NCBI GenBank assembly: GCA_963575745.1
Contig: CAUYUJ010021051.1
Span: forward strand, 17,501 to 81,500
Reading direction: 5' to 3'
Origin: Prorocentrum cordatum
Lineage: Eukaryota; Sar; Dinophyceae; Prorocentrales; Prorocentraceae
Length of the DNA stretch: 64,000 nucleotides
The notes under the pieces are model-generated. The model worked only from the letters and a program-made list of their open reading frames with translations, ran no database searches and was not told the DNA's origin. Below are positions 21,254 through 32,855 of this stretch, in pieces. Each line of letters opens with the position of its first letter. Within the stretch, counting starts at the first letter, position 1. Both the position numbers and the translations under genes were made by a program.

Positions 21254-22200
21254 AAAGACTTATATCATTTAGTAGCACGATATGCTAGGATATATATGAG
21301 AGGAGCTGCACGCGAATTACGAGAAACAGCCACTGGACAACAGCATCGCGCACCCAGCACAGCACAAGTACTGGGGCACTGGTGACTTGCACCCGCGAGC
21401 CTCGATATGCAGGCGCGGCGCATGCGGAGGTATCAGACCATTGTCGCCCTCCAGCGGAGGAATGACAAGATTCTCACCTCCACGTTCGGTCGCTTCTCGT
21501 TTGAGGACGAACCGACGCTGACTCAGGGGGGCCGGAAAAAAAGAATGCAAGGCCGTGGGCGCTGCAATTTCGTGAGGATATACGCGAGGGAGCACATGGG
21601 ATTTATGTGGGGGCGGGTATCTCGGGATGCGCATTCGCGCGGAGTGGTCACAGGTTAACCGGTACGGAGGCGACGGAGGAGTTCACCAATACAGATTCTA
21701 CAGCATTACGGAAAGGAGTGGACATGTCAGCAGTGCCGCCACCAGCATGGCGCCCGTGCCAGTTGCCCACCCAAGCAACTACTACTGCTACTACACACAG
21801 GTGGAAGAGGATGGAAATGTGGGTTTGTCTTTGGTAATGTAATATTGTGCACAGCTTACTTTGACGCATGGGCCAGTCGCGCTGCATAGGATGTTTCAAT
21901 GTGGACATCGTGATGCGTGGGCCCAGAAATTACCACGAGCGCGTCCCCTTTTTCTGCCTCGTCCTTTTCGGGTGCGCGAAGACAGCGCAGCGACGTCTGC
22001 TCTCGAGTTTGGCTCGAGGTGGACCTTGCGTTGGTCGCTCGAGATATATTGGAGGGCATCGGCATCCTGATCGGGCCGACTGTCATCTCTGTGAATATCG
22101 GGCCCGAGCCTTTGAGCAGCTACAAGAGCGCTTGCAGAGTCACGCGCCACCACCCCGAGCAATGCCAGAGCTGGTGCCGACGCGGCCGCATCGATTGCGC
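21254..22200. other. Spacer with no clear gene
   Basis: Less GC-rich than average. ORFs on both strands are short and incoherent. Part near 22000-22200 may be the start of the LINE ORF1-like remnant that follows. Confidence 0.4.
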
Positions 22201-22259
22201 AATGCATTCTGCCGTCGCCGCCCCTGCTTGGGGCCTGAAGAAGGTGCCGAACCCAGCCC

Positions 22260-22880
22260 AGGCCCAGGCGGACCCGCTCGCAAGGTGCAGATTCAAGAGT
22301 TGCTCGCCAAAGGAGAGGACGTGAGCACAGTCAAGAAGTTGCTCATCGTCCTCACAAAGCTCAGTAGGACGAACGCGGCCGGGATCAGGGAAATCACAGG
22401 CATGCCGTGGACTACGGCGCTCGTCGGGTCGAGATGATGGCCCAGGGGAGGTCCCGCCACGAGGCCGCCAATGCGGCCAAAGGGGGCCCTGCCGCTCAAG
22501 AACGCCTTGGGCCGCCGTACGCGCACATCTTCACAGGCCTTATGCTCGGCTTGCCGAAGACCCAGATCGAGCCCGAGCCGACCAACATGCTCTGCCTGAC
22601 ACATTTCTGGACGAAGGAGTTGGCGGCGGGGGGTAAGACACCAGTCGACCTGCCGGGCAAAGTGATGCACTGCAAGTGCAAGGCAGCGAAAGTCTTGGGT
22701 GGGATGCCAGGCCTGGCGAAGGTTACGATCGCGATGAGCACGTAGGTCGGCGCGGCGCAGACGGCGACCATGGCGGCGCTGGCGCAGCGTGGCGGCGCCA
22801 GGAAGCACGGCCCAGCTCCAGGGGCGCCCTTGGAGCGGGCCGCGCAGGACCTCGCGGTGCTCGAGGGTGCGTCGACGGGC
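22260..22880 (+). pseudogene. LINE ORF1-like remnant (GPP motif protein), frameshifted
   Basis: Three consecutive pieces in different frames resemble the first ORF of dinoflagellate LINE-type elements as I know them. They are a helical segment (VQIQELLAKGEDVSTVKKLL), then a GPPYAHIFTGLMLGLPKT block matching the GPPxxxAxxGLL block of the copy at 31900-32855, then MAALAQRGGARKHGPAPGAP-LERAAQDL. The last corresponds to KRKYGRAPASHMERELQ in that copy. The matching order of the three landmarks supports homology between the two loci. Frameshifts near 22430 and 22745 show it is not functional. Confidence 0.5.
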
Positions 22881-23740
22881 AGCAAGAAGGAGCAGTCGTA
22901 CACGCGCAGCTGCCGAGGCTGACGGCCATCCAGCGTGCGCTTTCTGCAAAGCGTTCCCATCGGCTTCTGCAGATGGTAGTGCGAGGAGTCGCCGCGCCGG
23001 AGGCCGACGCCCGGGGGCGGCGGCCAGCAGCTGGAGGTTGCAGCCGCCCGAGAGGCGGAAGAGAGGGAAGCGGGATGGGAAGTGAGTGGGCGAGTGGCCG
23101 AGGCGTTCCTCAGGCCGCTGCGCCTTCTTCTGGGGGCCAAACTCACCCGCCCCCGGAACCCAAGTTCCCAAGTTGTGAGCGTTTTTTGTTATGTCTTCGG
23201 TGTGGTGGGGGGGTTCTGAGGTTGGATGTAGGAAGCGAGCCAGTTGGGTGGGATTGGCAATTGCGCCCTCGCCGTCCAGGGCGGGGTGGCTCGCCCCGCC
23301 CTTCAGCCTCGAGGATCTCTCGCGGTTGCGATGGCGCGGGCCCCCTCCCCCCCCGGCTCGGTCGGCAAACGAGGGCGCCTCATGCTGCCTGTGCAGCGCT
23401 CCTGTCTGCACAAGCGACCCCCATCAGTTCCGTGACGGGCCCCCAGGGCAAAGACAGGTTTTAATCTGAACGTTGCAAACTGGAGAATCCAGCCAGGAGT
23501 TGTTCAGGCATCTCACGCGAACAGACGAACCGAGTGCCCCCAGAGCTCGATTCCGATTCCGTATCCGATTCTTTTCCTCATCCACCTCGTCTTCGCCCTC
23601 CCCCCCCCCGCCCTCGGGGGGGCCCTTGGCCAGGCAGGCGCCGCGGGCCTTGGTCTCGAGGGCGCCCGAGCGCCCCGAGACCCCCGCGCCCGCCCCGCGG
23701 CGGAGATTTCGACATCCAGGGGCCATGGAGTTCGCAAGAG
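22881..23740. other. Spacer between the ORF1-like remnant and the AT-richer tandem repeat
   Basis: GC-rich, with C runs. Long ORFs on both strands (including a 372-aa minus ORF overlapping the plus-strand remnant) are antisense shadows. No gene is supported. Confidence 0.4.
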
Positions 23741-23744
23741 TGTG

Positions 23745-24400
23745 AACAGCATTAAAGCTTTTCAGGGTTCCAGGGGTATTCGAATTTTCAAGTGCACTTC
23801 ATATTTAGGATGAAATATTTGAAGCTATGGGGACCTCCGATTTCTGAAATATCGGCGCGCCGTGAAGTTTTGGAAATCCAGGGCCCCGGGGGGGGGGGGG
23901 GGGTCGCAAGTTCTTATTTATATATATGTATATGAAAAGTAAAATGTCAACAGTGTTGGTAGGGTCTTTTAGAACTGCTACAAGTTCTGAAACTTCCGGA
24001 AATCTCAATTTCCGGAATGCCGGGGCATCCGGAACATTTGGGGATGTGGGGCTTTGGGGGATTCAAACGTTCTACAGTGTTAGAACTTGCATGCGTTTTC
24101 TGGGGTGTTCAAACGAATTTAACAATCCCAAAATTGTTGTTTAAAGAAGTTTGGACATTTTTGGAGCATCCAGATGTTTGGGATTTCGGTGGATTTCGGT
24201 TGATCCTGCATATTTGGGAATCCATGGCTTTGGGGGGTTCGAAAGTTCCACGCGTGTTCAAATTCTTGCATGTTTTGAGGGCTCAAAACGTTTAACTCTG
24301 GAAAATTTTAAGAGTTTCGAAATTTTCGGGATTCAAGATTTCCGGGGCTCTGGTTGATTTTGAAGATTTGGAGATCCAGGGCCCTGATGTTTTTTTCGCA
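23745..24400 (+). repeat. Degenerate tandem repeat, roughly 180-bp unit, A/T-richer than surroundings
   Basis: The block CTTTGGGGGATTCAAACGTT...GTGTTAGAACTTGCATG (24051) recurs as CTTTGGGGGGTTCGAAAGTT...GTGTTCAAATTCTTGCATG (24229). Weaker copies lie upstream (from 23757). Its base composition differs sharply from the next array. Confidence 0.65.
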
Positions 24401-24429
24401 TGTTTTTTAACGTGTTTGTTTAAGCCATC

Positions 24430-26045
24430 TGTGGGCCTTGCTCGGGCCATCTGCGGACCTTGTTCAGGAACCCCACCACGACCAAACATTGTCGGTGTCG
24501 GCCGTTTCGCTCGGGGCAGCCTCGCGGAAAGGGCCGGGCTCCTTCGGGGCTGTGTTATGGTTTTCTTTGCTCTCTTGGGCCGTCTTGGAGGCTCCTGTAG
24601 ATCCCCGTCGGGGCACTCTTGGGCCCCTCTTGGGCTCTCCTTGGGCCATATGCGGGTTCTTTTCGGGGGGCCCACCCCGACCGAACTTGGTCGATGTCGG
24701 CGGTTTCGCTCGGGACATCCTCGAAACATTGGCCGTGCTCCCCTGGGGCTGTCTGAGGGTTTTCTATGTTATTGGGGCGTCTTGGAGGCTTCCTTAGACC
24801 CCCGTCGGGGCCCCCCTGGGCCCCTCTTGGGCAATGCGCAGGCATTTGGGGGGTGGGCGCCCCGACCGAACTTGGTCGGCGTCGGCGGCGTCGCTCGGGG
24901 CATCCTCGCGAAAACGGCCGGACTCCTCTGGGGCTGTCTGGAAGTTTTCTTGGCTCTCTTCGGCAGTTTTGGAGGCCTTCCTAGACCCCCATCGGGGCAC
25001 TCTTGGGCTCTTCTTGGCCCATCATTGGGCACCTTGTCGGGGCCCGCCCCGACCTAACTTGGTCGGTGTCGGTCGCTCGGGGCGTCTTCGCAGAATCGGC
25101 CAGGCTCCTCTGTGGCTGTCTTAAGGCTTCCTTTGCTTTCTTGGGTCGTCTTGGAAGCATTCTCGGACCCCCATCGGGGCCCTCCCGGGCCCTTCTTGGG
25201 CTCGTCTCGGGCAGCCTTTTTCGGGGGCGGGCACCCCGACCAAACTTGGTCGGCGTTGGCGGCGTCGCTCGGGACATCCCCACGGTAACGGGCGGGCGCC
25301 TCTGGGCTTGTCTGAAAGCTCTCCTGGCTCTCTCTGGCCGTCTTGGAGGCCTTCTGCGACCCCCATCGGGGCCCTCTCGGGCTTTTCTTGGCCCATAGTT
25401 GGGCTCCTTTTGGGTGTCCCACCCCGACCGCAGTTGGTCGGTGTCGGCGGTTTCGCTCGGGGCATCCTCTCGAAATCGACCCGGTTCTTCTGGGGCTGTC
25501 TTCGGGCGCTCTTGGCTTTCTTGGACCGTCTTGGATGCCTTGTTCGACCCTCTCGGGGCCTTCTCGGTTCTTCTTGGGCCCTCTCTGGGCCCCTCTTGGG
25601 GGCCCCACCCCGACCGAACTTCGTCGGCGTCGGCCGTTTCGCCCGGGGCATCCTCGCGAAAACTGGCGGGCCCCTTCGGGGTTGTCTTTGGGCGCCCTTG
25701 GCTCTCTCTGGCCGTCTTGGAGGCCTTTGCAGATCCCCATTGGGGCACTCTTGGGCCCCTCTCGGGCTCTTCTTGGGCCATAGTGGGGGTCTCTTTGGGA
25801 AGCCCACCCCGACTGCGCTTGGTCGGTGTTGGCGGTTTCGCCCGGGAGATCCTCGCTGCGTCGGCCGCGCTCCCCTGGGGCTGTTTCTGGCTTCTCTGGG
25901 CGCTCTTTCGTCGTCTTGGATGCCCTTTTGAGATCTCATTGGGCTATAGTTGGCCTTTTCGGGGAGCCCGCTCCGAACAAACTTCGTCGGTGCCGGCGGT
26001 TTCGCTTGGGGCAGGAAGCGGCCGGGCTCCTCGTGGGGCGCGCCA
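24430..26045 (+). repeat. Tandem array, roughly 190-bp unit, nine copies, palindromic core
   Basis: The anchor CCCCGACCGAACTTGGTCGG recurs near 24470, 24670, 24857, 25040, 25227, 25419, 25605, 25803 and 25968, a spacing of about 165-200 bp. Each unit continues TGTCGGCGGTTTCGCTCGGG and later CTTGGAGGCCTTC...GACCCCCATCGGGGC. The core is itself an inverted repeat (CCGACC...GGTCGG). Six-frame ORFs of 200-315 aa run through the array and are repeat translations, not genes. Confidence 0.92.
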
Positions 26046-26639
26046 CTTCTCTTGCGACTTGCCTCCATGTGTGTGTGTTTTATTATAAAAAACTGCTCTG
26101 TATATGTATACTCAAACTCATGAGCTGATAGCTATGCATGTGTATTACTATATATATATATAGTTATATACACATACGACAACCTTATCAACATGGGTAC
26201 GCGTATTCCTAGTAACATCTGTACACTCGCATGAGGAGGAGGAAAAGGATCATGGGGGATGCTTTGGAGCTGCTGCGAGCTCCTGCGGGGCCAGTTTTCG
26301 GTGCTTCCTGGGCCGTGCGAAGGGGTCTTCTGGGGGGCCAGGATGTTTTGGTTGCATTCCTGGGGGTGGGGGCCCTGGGCCGTCTGGGGGGGTGGGTGCC
26401 TGGGGGCTTCGGGGGGCCGTCCGCGCGGATGGCGGGGGCGGGCGTGGGGGGGGGGGCTGGAACATGTTTTTTGGTCGCCGCGGCGGGGGGGTAGTCCCGC
26501 CCCCCCCCCCCCGTCTTCGGGCGATCCAGCGGCGCGCCCTCGACTGATGCGCGGTAAGAGCAACCGTTGGAGATCGACAACCTTGAGACTTCGAACACAC
26601 GCGCGAACACAGTGTTTGAACACTTTTAGTTTGTGAGGC

Positions 26640-27435
26640 TCGCGGAGATGAGCAGTTGCGCCAACCTGGGGAGCGCGAAGGTCTGGTGGATGATGTCTGC
26701 ATGACCACGCGCCGAGGCCCAACATCGTAGAGTGAACCCAGTGATAACGTTGTAGCAGTCGAGAGGCTCGACTCGCAGCCCGACATGCCACGCCACCCAC
26801 GTCGCCTTGCAAGCGCTTCCTGGACCAGCGCCGATTGTCCCGAGGTCGCCCACACTAACGGAACGTCAAAACGCAGCGCCCAGGCTCTTCTTGGGAATGC
26901 GTTGCCGAGGACGATCACTTGGCAGTCTGCGCGGAATAAGGCAGCATCGAACGTGTTTGGCAGCACGGGCACATACACTTGGGAGACGATTGCGGGATAG
27001 CACAGTTGTCCCGCCGTGCATTCTTGAGCTCGAGACAAGGATGCAGACTTGGGCCGCATGCTCACCAATCGATTCAAGAACAGACGCACGAGCCATGCGG
27101 AACACAATATGGTCATGGTCATGGTGATCTCACAATGGTACGTGCGGTTCTGGAGGGAGACCATGCATGACACACCCGGCAAAACCATTTGTTTTGTACG
27201 CCTGAACTAAATGCCCATCTGATTCGTAGAATACCCGAGACAGTGGGGAAGCTGGACATGACCGTGCGCAGTGAAGCGCCACGCAGACAACACCATGAGG
27301 TCTTGCCATAACCAACGTGAGAAGTCGCCATAGCATGTGCACACGGTATCGCAGATGAAGAAGATGAAGAATGTGGTGGTAATGTTTTAGGGGCCATGTC
27401 TGATTCACAGTGGAACAGTATTCCTGCCGTGGCAT
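26640..27435 (-). pseudogene. Minus-strand LINE reverse-transcriptase-like remnant (tentative)
   Basis: Fragments such as GLRVEPLDCYNVITGFTLRC and RLAQLLISASLTN (about 26640-26800), RADCQVIVLGNAFPRR (about 26890-26950) and VFYESDGHLVQAYKTNGFAG read like pieces of an RT-thumb/post-RT region in changing frames. No YxDD-like box could be identified. The orientation is opposite to the LINE pieces from 27.8 kb onward. Confidence 0.2.
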
Positions 27436-27789
27436 GAATTATAGAGCAGGCCCTGCAGGGTCGAGGAAGTATGATTTGACAAGGTATCTGACCACCGCCG
27501 CGGGTTTCTCGTAAACTACGTGAAATCGGCGTCGACCAACGGGAGCACGGCCATGCGTATTTCGAGCGAGACAGGCAGCACGATGAACAGGTACGACAGG
27601 ATAGTTTGCCCTACGGTGCGAGGTAGCGCATCGTTTCGATGAGCAGCAAGGAGCGAGGAGAATCCGTCACGCTATGGGCGCGAGAGAATATAGGTGGTCG
27701 CTCGCCTTTCCCCGAGGGGCACCTGCCGCGAACGCAGCGCCCCCGCTGCCACATCAAAGGGCGGAACGGAGCAGCTCAGAGAGAGTCCC

Positions 27790-27971
27790 TTCGTCGCGAG
27801 CAGCAACGACAGCGCTGGTGTTCAATGCCGTCCGCAATTCCGAGGCCTATGGGCGCGGTCTGGGGCCCCGATGAAATTGGGCTAGAACTTGCGCGTCGAG
27901 GCTCCGAGTCTTACCAGAATCGAACGCCCAAACTTTCTCGCGCCTTCCCGTTGCCCCCCGCCCGCCTCTGA
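27790..27971 (+). repeat. Dispersed element copy 2, directly upstream of a LINE endonuclease remnant
   Basis: Homologous by eye to 17941-18080 (see there). A frame reads GPDEIGLELARRGSESYQNR and ends at 27971, 29 bp before the endonuclease-like start at 28000. This suggests an ORF1-ORF2 junction or the beginning of ORF2. Confidence 0.55.
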
Positions 27972-27999
27972 CGTGTGAACATAAGTCGCGGAGGGGGTC

Positions 28000-29226
28000 A
28001 TGGGGTTTCTCTTGCGAGCGGCGGTCTACAACCCATTCTCTCTCATTCAAAATTCCCGCTTAGAGGAGATCGCGAATGTGGCGGACGTCGACCTGCTCAT
28101 CATCAGCGGCGCGAGGGTCCGAGAGTGGCAAGATAGACGTTCTTATGTTTGGAATTTACCAGAACGGCGGACGGCAATTCTTTTTGGGTGTAAATAATCA
28201 CCGCATGCGACGAATTTCGCTGGTACTTGCACCGCGTTGGGCCGACGACTCGGACGGCTGCGCATCGTAGCGGTGCAGCCTGCGCCTAAGGGACTGGAGG
28301 GGCGAGCAGGAGGTATACGCATGCGGTCAGGCTCTTTTGATATCATGGCAGTTTCTGGATGCCCACCGCCCCTGCGCGACTCGGACACAGCAAATAGGGC
28401 CCAGATGAAGAGCATCAGTCCGACGATGGACTACATCCAACAACGCGTATCCAGCACGCCTCCACGATGCACGCCCATTGGTGGATTTGATACCAGCCCA
28501 GGCTTTGGACCCGAGCAGACCTCGGGCACCAAGGGCGACCCGGAGGATTGCAATTTTTGAACTTAGAATTTGAAGAAAAGCGGACAAGCAGGACAACGCT
28601 TTTATGATATGTTGTTTGTGTTTGCTATGGCATGTTTGAATACTTACAATTTATTTGCAGGGCCAGCGCATGTTGGCATGAGCGGCGAGGTGTGCATAAT
28701 CGACGTTGTCATTATTCACGCAGCCTTTCTGGCTGGAGACCAAACGCGCACTGTAGCATGGCAGCGAGGCAGAAAGTTGCTGATGATTCCTGGTTCTCAA
28801 CCACGTGACTTTTTACCGTTGTTTTTCGCGATTGACTGCGAGATGCCTACATGCGCTCATCAAAACCCACGCCCTCGCTGGAACTACACGAAGAGGGCGC
28901 AAGCTCTACAGAGTGGCGCGGGTCGACTGGAATTTCATCGCGATCTGGATCAACGAACGGCGAGCATTACGAATCAAGTAGCACAGTCCGCGCAGCTGGG
29001 CCACACGGACTATGACTATGACTTGCGGGCGAAGACTTTACTCGAGACAGCCCAGGACCATTCGGCGAACGAGGCAGTCATCCTGATCATGAAGTGGTTG
29101 AGAAGTGGCGCGGGGTTTGGCTCGGTAAACTTCACGAGCGACGGCAGTTCCGAGAGCATCTTGCCCACCGGCGGCAGGCGTACAGAGAGGTTCAATATTA
29201 TCACCAAGAATACCTGGACTACCTGA
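28000..29226 (+). pseudogene. LINE endonuclease (EEP-type) domain remnant
   Basis: The N-terminal piece (28000-28197) reads YNPFSLIQNSRLEEIANVAD and VDLLIISGARV, the beginning of an apurinic-like endonuclease in the form I know from dinoflagellate LINEs. In another frame (28237-28557) come GLEGRAGGIRMRSGSFDIMA, a TMDYIQQRVSSTPP helix and GGFDTSPGFGPEQ. A third frame (28570 on) gives CLNTYNLFAGPAHVG, IDVVIIHAAFLAGDQTRTVA, QRGRKLLMIPGSQPRDFLPL. These correspond in order to the GDFN, IDYV and SDHxP elements of the EEP fold. The catalytic residues are altered (DFN to FDT, DH to DF) and at least two frameshifts are present, so the domain should be inactive. Confidence 0.65.
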
Positions 29227-29870
29227 AAGTGGAGATACGCAGCCTTGCGCGCCAAATACGTCGTGCCTCTCGGCAAGGTTATGCAGCTGATCGCAAGCAC
29301 ATTTATGAGGAAGTAGTGGAATCAAGAAAGCTAGGACATACAGCTGATGCACATCGGATCGCACGACAGTTGGTTGGCAAAGCAATGGGAGTGAAGAATC
29401 GCATATACTGTCATTCGCCGAGCTATAGACCTTCATTACCCGAACTTCAAGCACATATTGAAACACCTGGACCAGATGGCGGAATGGAGGCACAAAGGCT
29501 AAACTTGCAGACGGAGATCGACCACTTTTTGGCGCCGCAGGCGGACGACATTATCCGAATGCGCAGCTCGACGATGGAAGTGACAGCGGACGTTCTACTT
29601 CAACCGTGTTTTTTCGCTTACGAAAAGCACAGAAAAAGGGAGAAGCACGACAACATGGAGCGCCCCAGTCGAGATAGCGCTGATGAGCCTAGTCCCCATA
29701 TATCTCTCAAAGTCGTTGGCAACACAGAGTGGAGTGGGATATGGCATGCCTCATGACGGGGCTGAAGGCATCAATCTTGTAGCTTCTGGGAGCACGCGCC
29801 GCCCACCCCTCAGCCCGCAGGGAACTTCGGGGCAGAGGGTGCCGACTCTCGGGGGGATCGTCGACCAGAT
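29094..29870 (+). pseudogene. LINE linker region between endonuclease and reverse transcriptase
   Basis: Overlaps the end of the endonuclease block in another frame. It reads a long Arg/Lys-rich helical region (RRQAYREVQYYHQEYLDYLK, IRRASRQGYAADRKHIYEEV, SRKLGHTADAHRIARQLVG) followed by SPSYRPSLPELQAHIETPG. Dinoflagellate LINEs have such a helical segment between EN and RT. A downstream frame (29683-29870) continues MSLVPIYLSKSLATQSGVGYG. No RT domain follows before the junction repeat at 29900, so the element is truncated. Confidence 0.5.
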
Positions 29871-29899
29871 GTCAGATTGGCACTGATCACATTTGTCAG

Positions 29900-30050
29900 G
29901 GCTACAGGAGTGGAAGAGACAGCTATTGCAGTAAACGCCGCAGCGGCAACCAGCATCGACACCGGTCGTACTTCGAGTCAAATGGACATTTCAAGAGATC
30001 CCCCAGATCGCGCGCGGACAAGCATGGCCGACTCGGAGGCGGATCCGTCC
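29900..30050 (+). repeat. ORF1-end/junction repeat copy 1 (partner at 32820-32960)
   Basis: One frame gives LQEWKRQLLQ-stop, matching ELQEWVEQLLR-stop at 32825-32855. The following sequence GGCAACCAG...GACACC...GGACATTTCAA...GCGCGCG is shared by both copies over about 130 bp. The repeated unit therefore starts at the end of a LINE ORF1-like gene and continues into the next gene's 5' region. Confidence 0.7.
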
Positions 30051-30880
30051 GAATTCCCCCATATGGACGACGATGCTTTCCCAGAATACGACGACCTACA
30101 ATGGAAGAGTCTCTGTGCATTGGACCCACGCCCAGTAGGACCGACTCCCAAAACTGGCGCTCAGAACGCACCCCCGAGCGTGAGAACGAGAGAGGCCGCG
30201 CTGGACACGGACGCCAGAACGTCATGGATTCTGCATCGGAATACACCGAGGCTCGCTCGCATTTCATGGAGGTCCTGATCCGCTGCTTGCGGGCCAACCA
30301 ACTACCGACGAAGAGCGGCATCGCGGAGGGCGCCCTTCTCGACGAGCGGAACCAGCAGCACAAGATGGATCGTCAGCGCATCGTTCGCATCTTCGACACG
30401 ATATGGAAGAGCTTCTACGGAGTACTCTATGGCTGGGGGGACAAGAAAGAAGAATGGACGAATGCCATGCGAAGTCACTGGCACGGATTTCGAGCACATA
30501 GACGACGCGAGGGGGCAGTGCTGGTTCAGAGGCGAACTGGATGGTCACTTCGACGGCAAACGCAGCATCACATCAAAGAGGCTTCACGACTTATCCAGCG
30601 CGTTTCTATGCCCTCGCACGGGAGATTTGCCACTTGCATCACATCTGTTAGTTCGAGAAGATCTACGCGCTTTCGCCCAGCAGAGATTGGTGAATCGCAT
30701 AGTGTTAATTTCAGCGGGCGACCAAGAGGAAGCGTCTCTACTATGTGGCGGAGAATTGCAAGGCTCAAGCGAGGCGCCTACACAGTTCACTAGAGTTTAT
30801 CATGGTTGCATCTCAGACTGGAGACATATTACGCAGGACCCCATTATCATGCATGGCGAGATTGAATGCGCACAGTAGGA
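30050..30880 (+). pseudogene. Decayed ORF block between two ORF1-end repeats, unknown domain
   Basis: Coherent pieces in alternating frames are: MADSEADPSEFPHMDDDAFP (about 30025-30085), MDRQRIVRIFDTIWKSFYGV and LYGWGDKKEEW (about 30365-30460), GELDGHFDGKRSITSKRLHD and LCPRTGDLPLASHLLVREDL (about 30535-30665), and QRLVNRIVLISAGDQEEASL (about 30680-30740). Several frameshifts. I do not recognise the domains; the position suggests a gene of the same element as the flanking LINE pieces. Confidence 0.35.
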
Positions 30881-31201
30881 CGTATCCCTATCGGGCTTCG
30901 CCGACGACTTGTTGAAGAACATATTGAGGCCCGCCAGGTAAGGCCGCGGGCGCAATGGCGATGATTAAATCGGGCGACAAGCTGTTATTTTGCTTTGTTT
31001 GAAGAAAACAAACATCGCCCCCTCTCTCCGATCGCGCATCGAGCATCGGAAGCTCCAGGACATCTGCCCCTCTTCTCAGGGTCAGGTAGTTCCGATTGCA
31101 CGCCACTTGGGAGCCGGATGCACGATGACGGCCAGTAATCAATTAGAGGTCTCGGTCCGCATCCGTTCCATGACAGAGGGATCGCGTCAGCTTGGCAAGT
31201 T

Positions 31202-31890
31202 TTGGATGGAATGCGGGCTCTGGAAGCTCAAGCGAGACATGTTCTTGGGGAAGGTGTTGGAGACAGGAGTTTCGGGGCTCGAAGCGCTTACGTCGACAAA
31301 ACCGAGGAGAAAAAGCTGGACCCCCACTCGGTAAAGCACCTCCGTGCTTTTATGCAAGGCAGAGCTAAGACTGTAAATGCGGACTCACACATGATCGCCA
31401 TGAGTAACGCCGAGGTTCTCACGCATTGGAAGATGCTCAAAGCACGAGCAGAGCTTGCGGTCATGAGAATAGAATGGCTGCAATCGGCGTGTCGTTAGTG
31501 AGTCGCACACTGGCACTCCTGGTCGTTATCTTTGGACATATCCAGAGTGGGCCCCCGACATTAGACGAATATGGGCGACTAGAAGCTAAAACTATCCCAT
31601 GGGCCCATCAGTTCGCTCGGGACTTGAACCTCTTCAGGGACATCAGTGATGCCGAGACCTTCTTGGGGGCCTGGGCCCTCTCGAATGAGTCTTGGAAGGG
31701 CTTCCTCGCGCCGAGCTCTGAGGCTGAACGAGAATTCCTACGAGTAGATCCAGCTATCCTAAGAGCAGCAGCCCATGCCCCAGGCAGCGCTATATGGACT
31801 CGCTTTGATGACCAGCCAAGTGACATGATTGACGTGGGCCGCAAGGGATACAAATGCGAACTTGTAGATGACGAAACGGGCACACAATGA
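31202..31890 (+). pseudogene. LINE-like post-RT segment
   Basis: One frame gives AEVLTHWKMLKARAELAVMR-IEWLQSACR (to 31498). A second gives PTLDEYGRLEAKTIPWAHQF, RDLNLFRDISDAETFLGAWA and SEAEREFLRVDPAILRAAA, ending at 31890. Dinoflagellate LINEs have a similar region after the RT domain, with a W-K-x-L-x-x-A-R helix then a PxLDExG / PWAxQ block; this identification is from memory and tentative. Confidence 0.4.
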
Positions 31891-31899
31891 GACCAAGTT

Positions 31900-32855
31900 T
31901 TCCCCAGCTGCCGACATCTTACTACTCATCAAGCAGCCCGACACAAACTTCGTTTCACGATCCCGAGCAGCGTGATCACGAACCAATGCCCGAATGGATA
32001 CATGGTGTTGAAAAGCAGACTATGCGCGCAAAATCAGTTAGTGTTCGCCTGCGCCCAGGGCCGATGCAACGTGGCAAGGAACACGACGAAGTGGTCATTG
32101 CAAACAGTCCAAGACCCAACATGATCTCTGGGCGACGCTGCCTTTTCGGACCTGGCCTCCTTGTGCGAGCATCATCGGTGGTCGCAGTTACCGACGTCAC
32201 ATCCGATACTGGACTATGCCAGCGCCACTACAGACAGGCTGCAGTCAAGACGCACCGGCGGAGGGATTTCAAAGGAGCCAGCGCCAACGCACGGAGGAGG
32301 AAGACGCCGACAGCACAAACCAAACTCCCTCGTCACACCCAGATGTTGATGCGCCTGATCGCAGAGCAGCTTCTTCGGCGCGCGCAGCAGAGCAGGGACA
32401 TGAGCAGCGCGATCTTCGACGCGCGGTTATTCAGGAGCGACAGCCCGATTATCCTTCGCATTCGAGAGCAGACTGCGGCGCACAGAAACAGCACAAAGCA
32501 AAAAGGCAAGAAGCGCGACCTGGGCCCTCCGCAGATCTACGCGATGGCAGGCTTGTTCGCAGCCGTCATAGCTCTAGCTCTGGAAGAGCCTTTGAAGACG
32601 GTAGTGCGAAACCTGTACACGGACTACGACAGCAACACCTGCAAGCAGAAGTCAGAGCTGGTCTTCTTTTGCAAGGTCGAGTCTGTACGAGAAAGAGAAG
32701 AAGCGCCTCGCGCTGGCAGCGAGGGACCCACAGTTTCGCGCTCCCACCTGATCGAAGCGCTGAAGACGACCGGAGCGAAGCGGAAGTACGGACGTGCGCC
32801 AGCATCTCACATGGAGCGAGAGCTACAGGAGTGGGTGGAGCAGCTTTTGAGGTAA
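31900..32855 (+). CDS. LINE ORF1-like protein with GPP block (322-aa ORF)
   Basis: Continuous ORF from 31887 to TGA... at 32853-32855. After a variable start it gives LMRLIAEQLLRRAQQSRDM, then LGPPQIYAMAGLFAAVIALA, a charged region (KSELVFFCKVESVREREE) and the C-terminal KRKYGRAPASHMERELQEWV-EQLLR. This series of landmarks is the same as in the remnant at 22260-22880, which supports one protein family. From memory it is common in dinoflagellate LINE elements, upstream of the EN-RT ORF, where it would act in RNA binding. The first 100 residues look less coherent and may be out of frame. No poly(A) tail follows. Beyond the stop lies the second copy of the junction repeat. Confidence 0.5.

Noticed and set aside
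22293-23411. 372-aa minus-strand ORF
   Set aside because: Antisense shadow of the plus-strand LINE ORF1-like remnant; no motif.
24368-26068. ORFs of 207-315 aa on both strands in the 190-bp array
   Set aside because: They follow the repeat unit with period near a multiple of three; no domain, and both strands are open alike.
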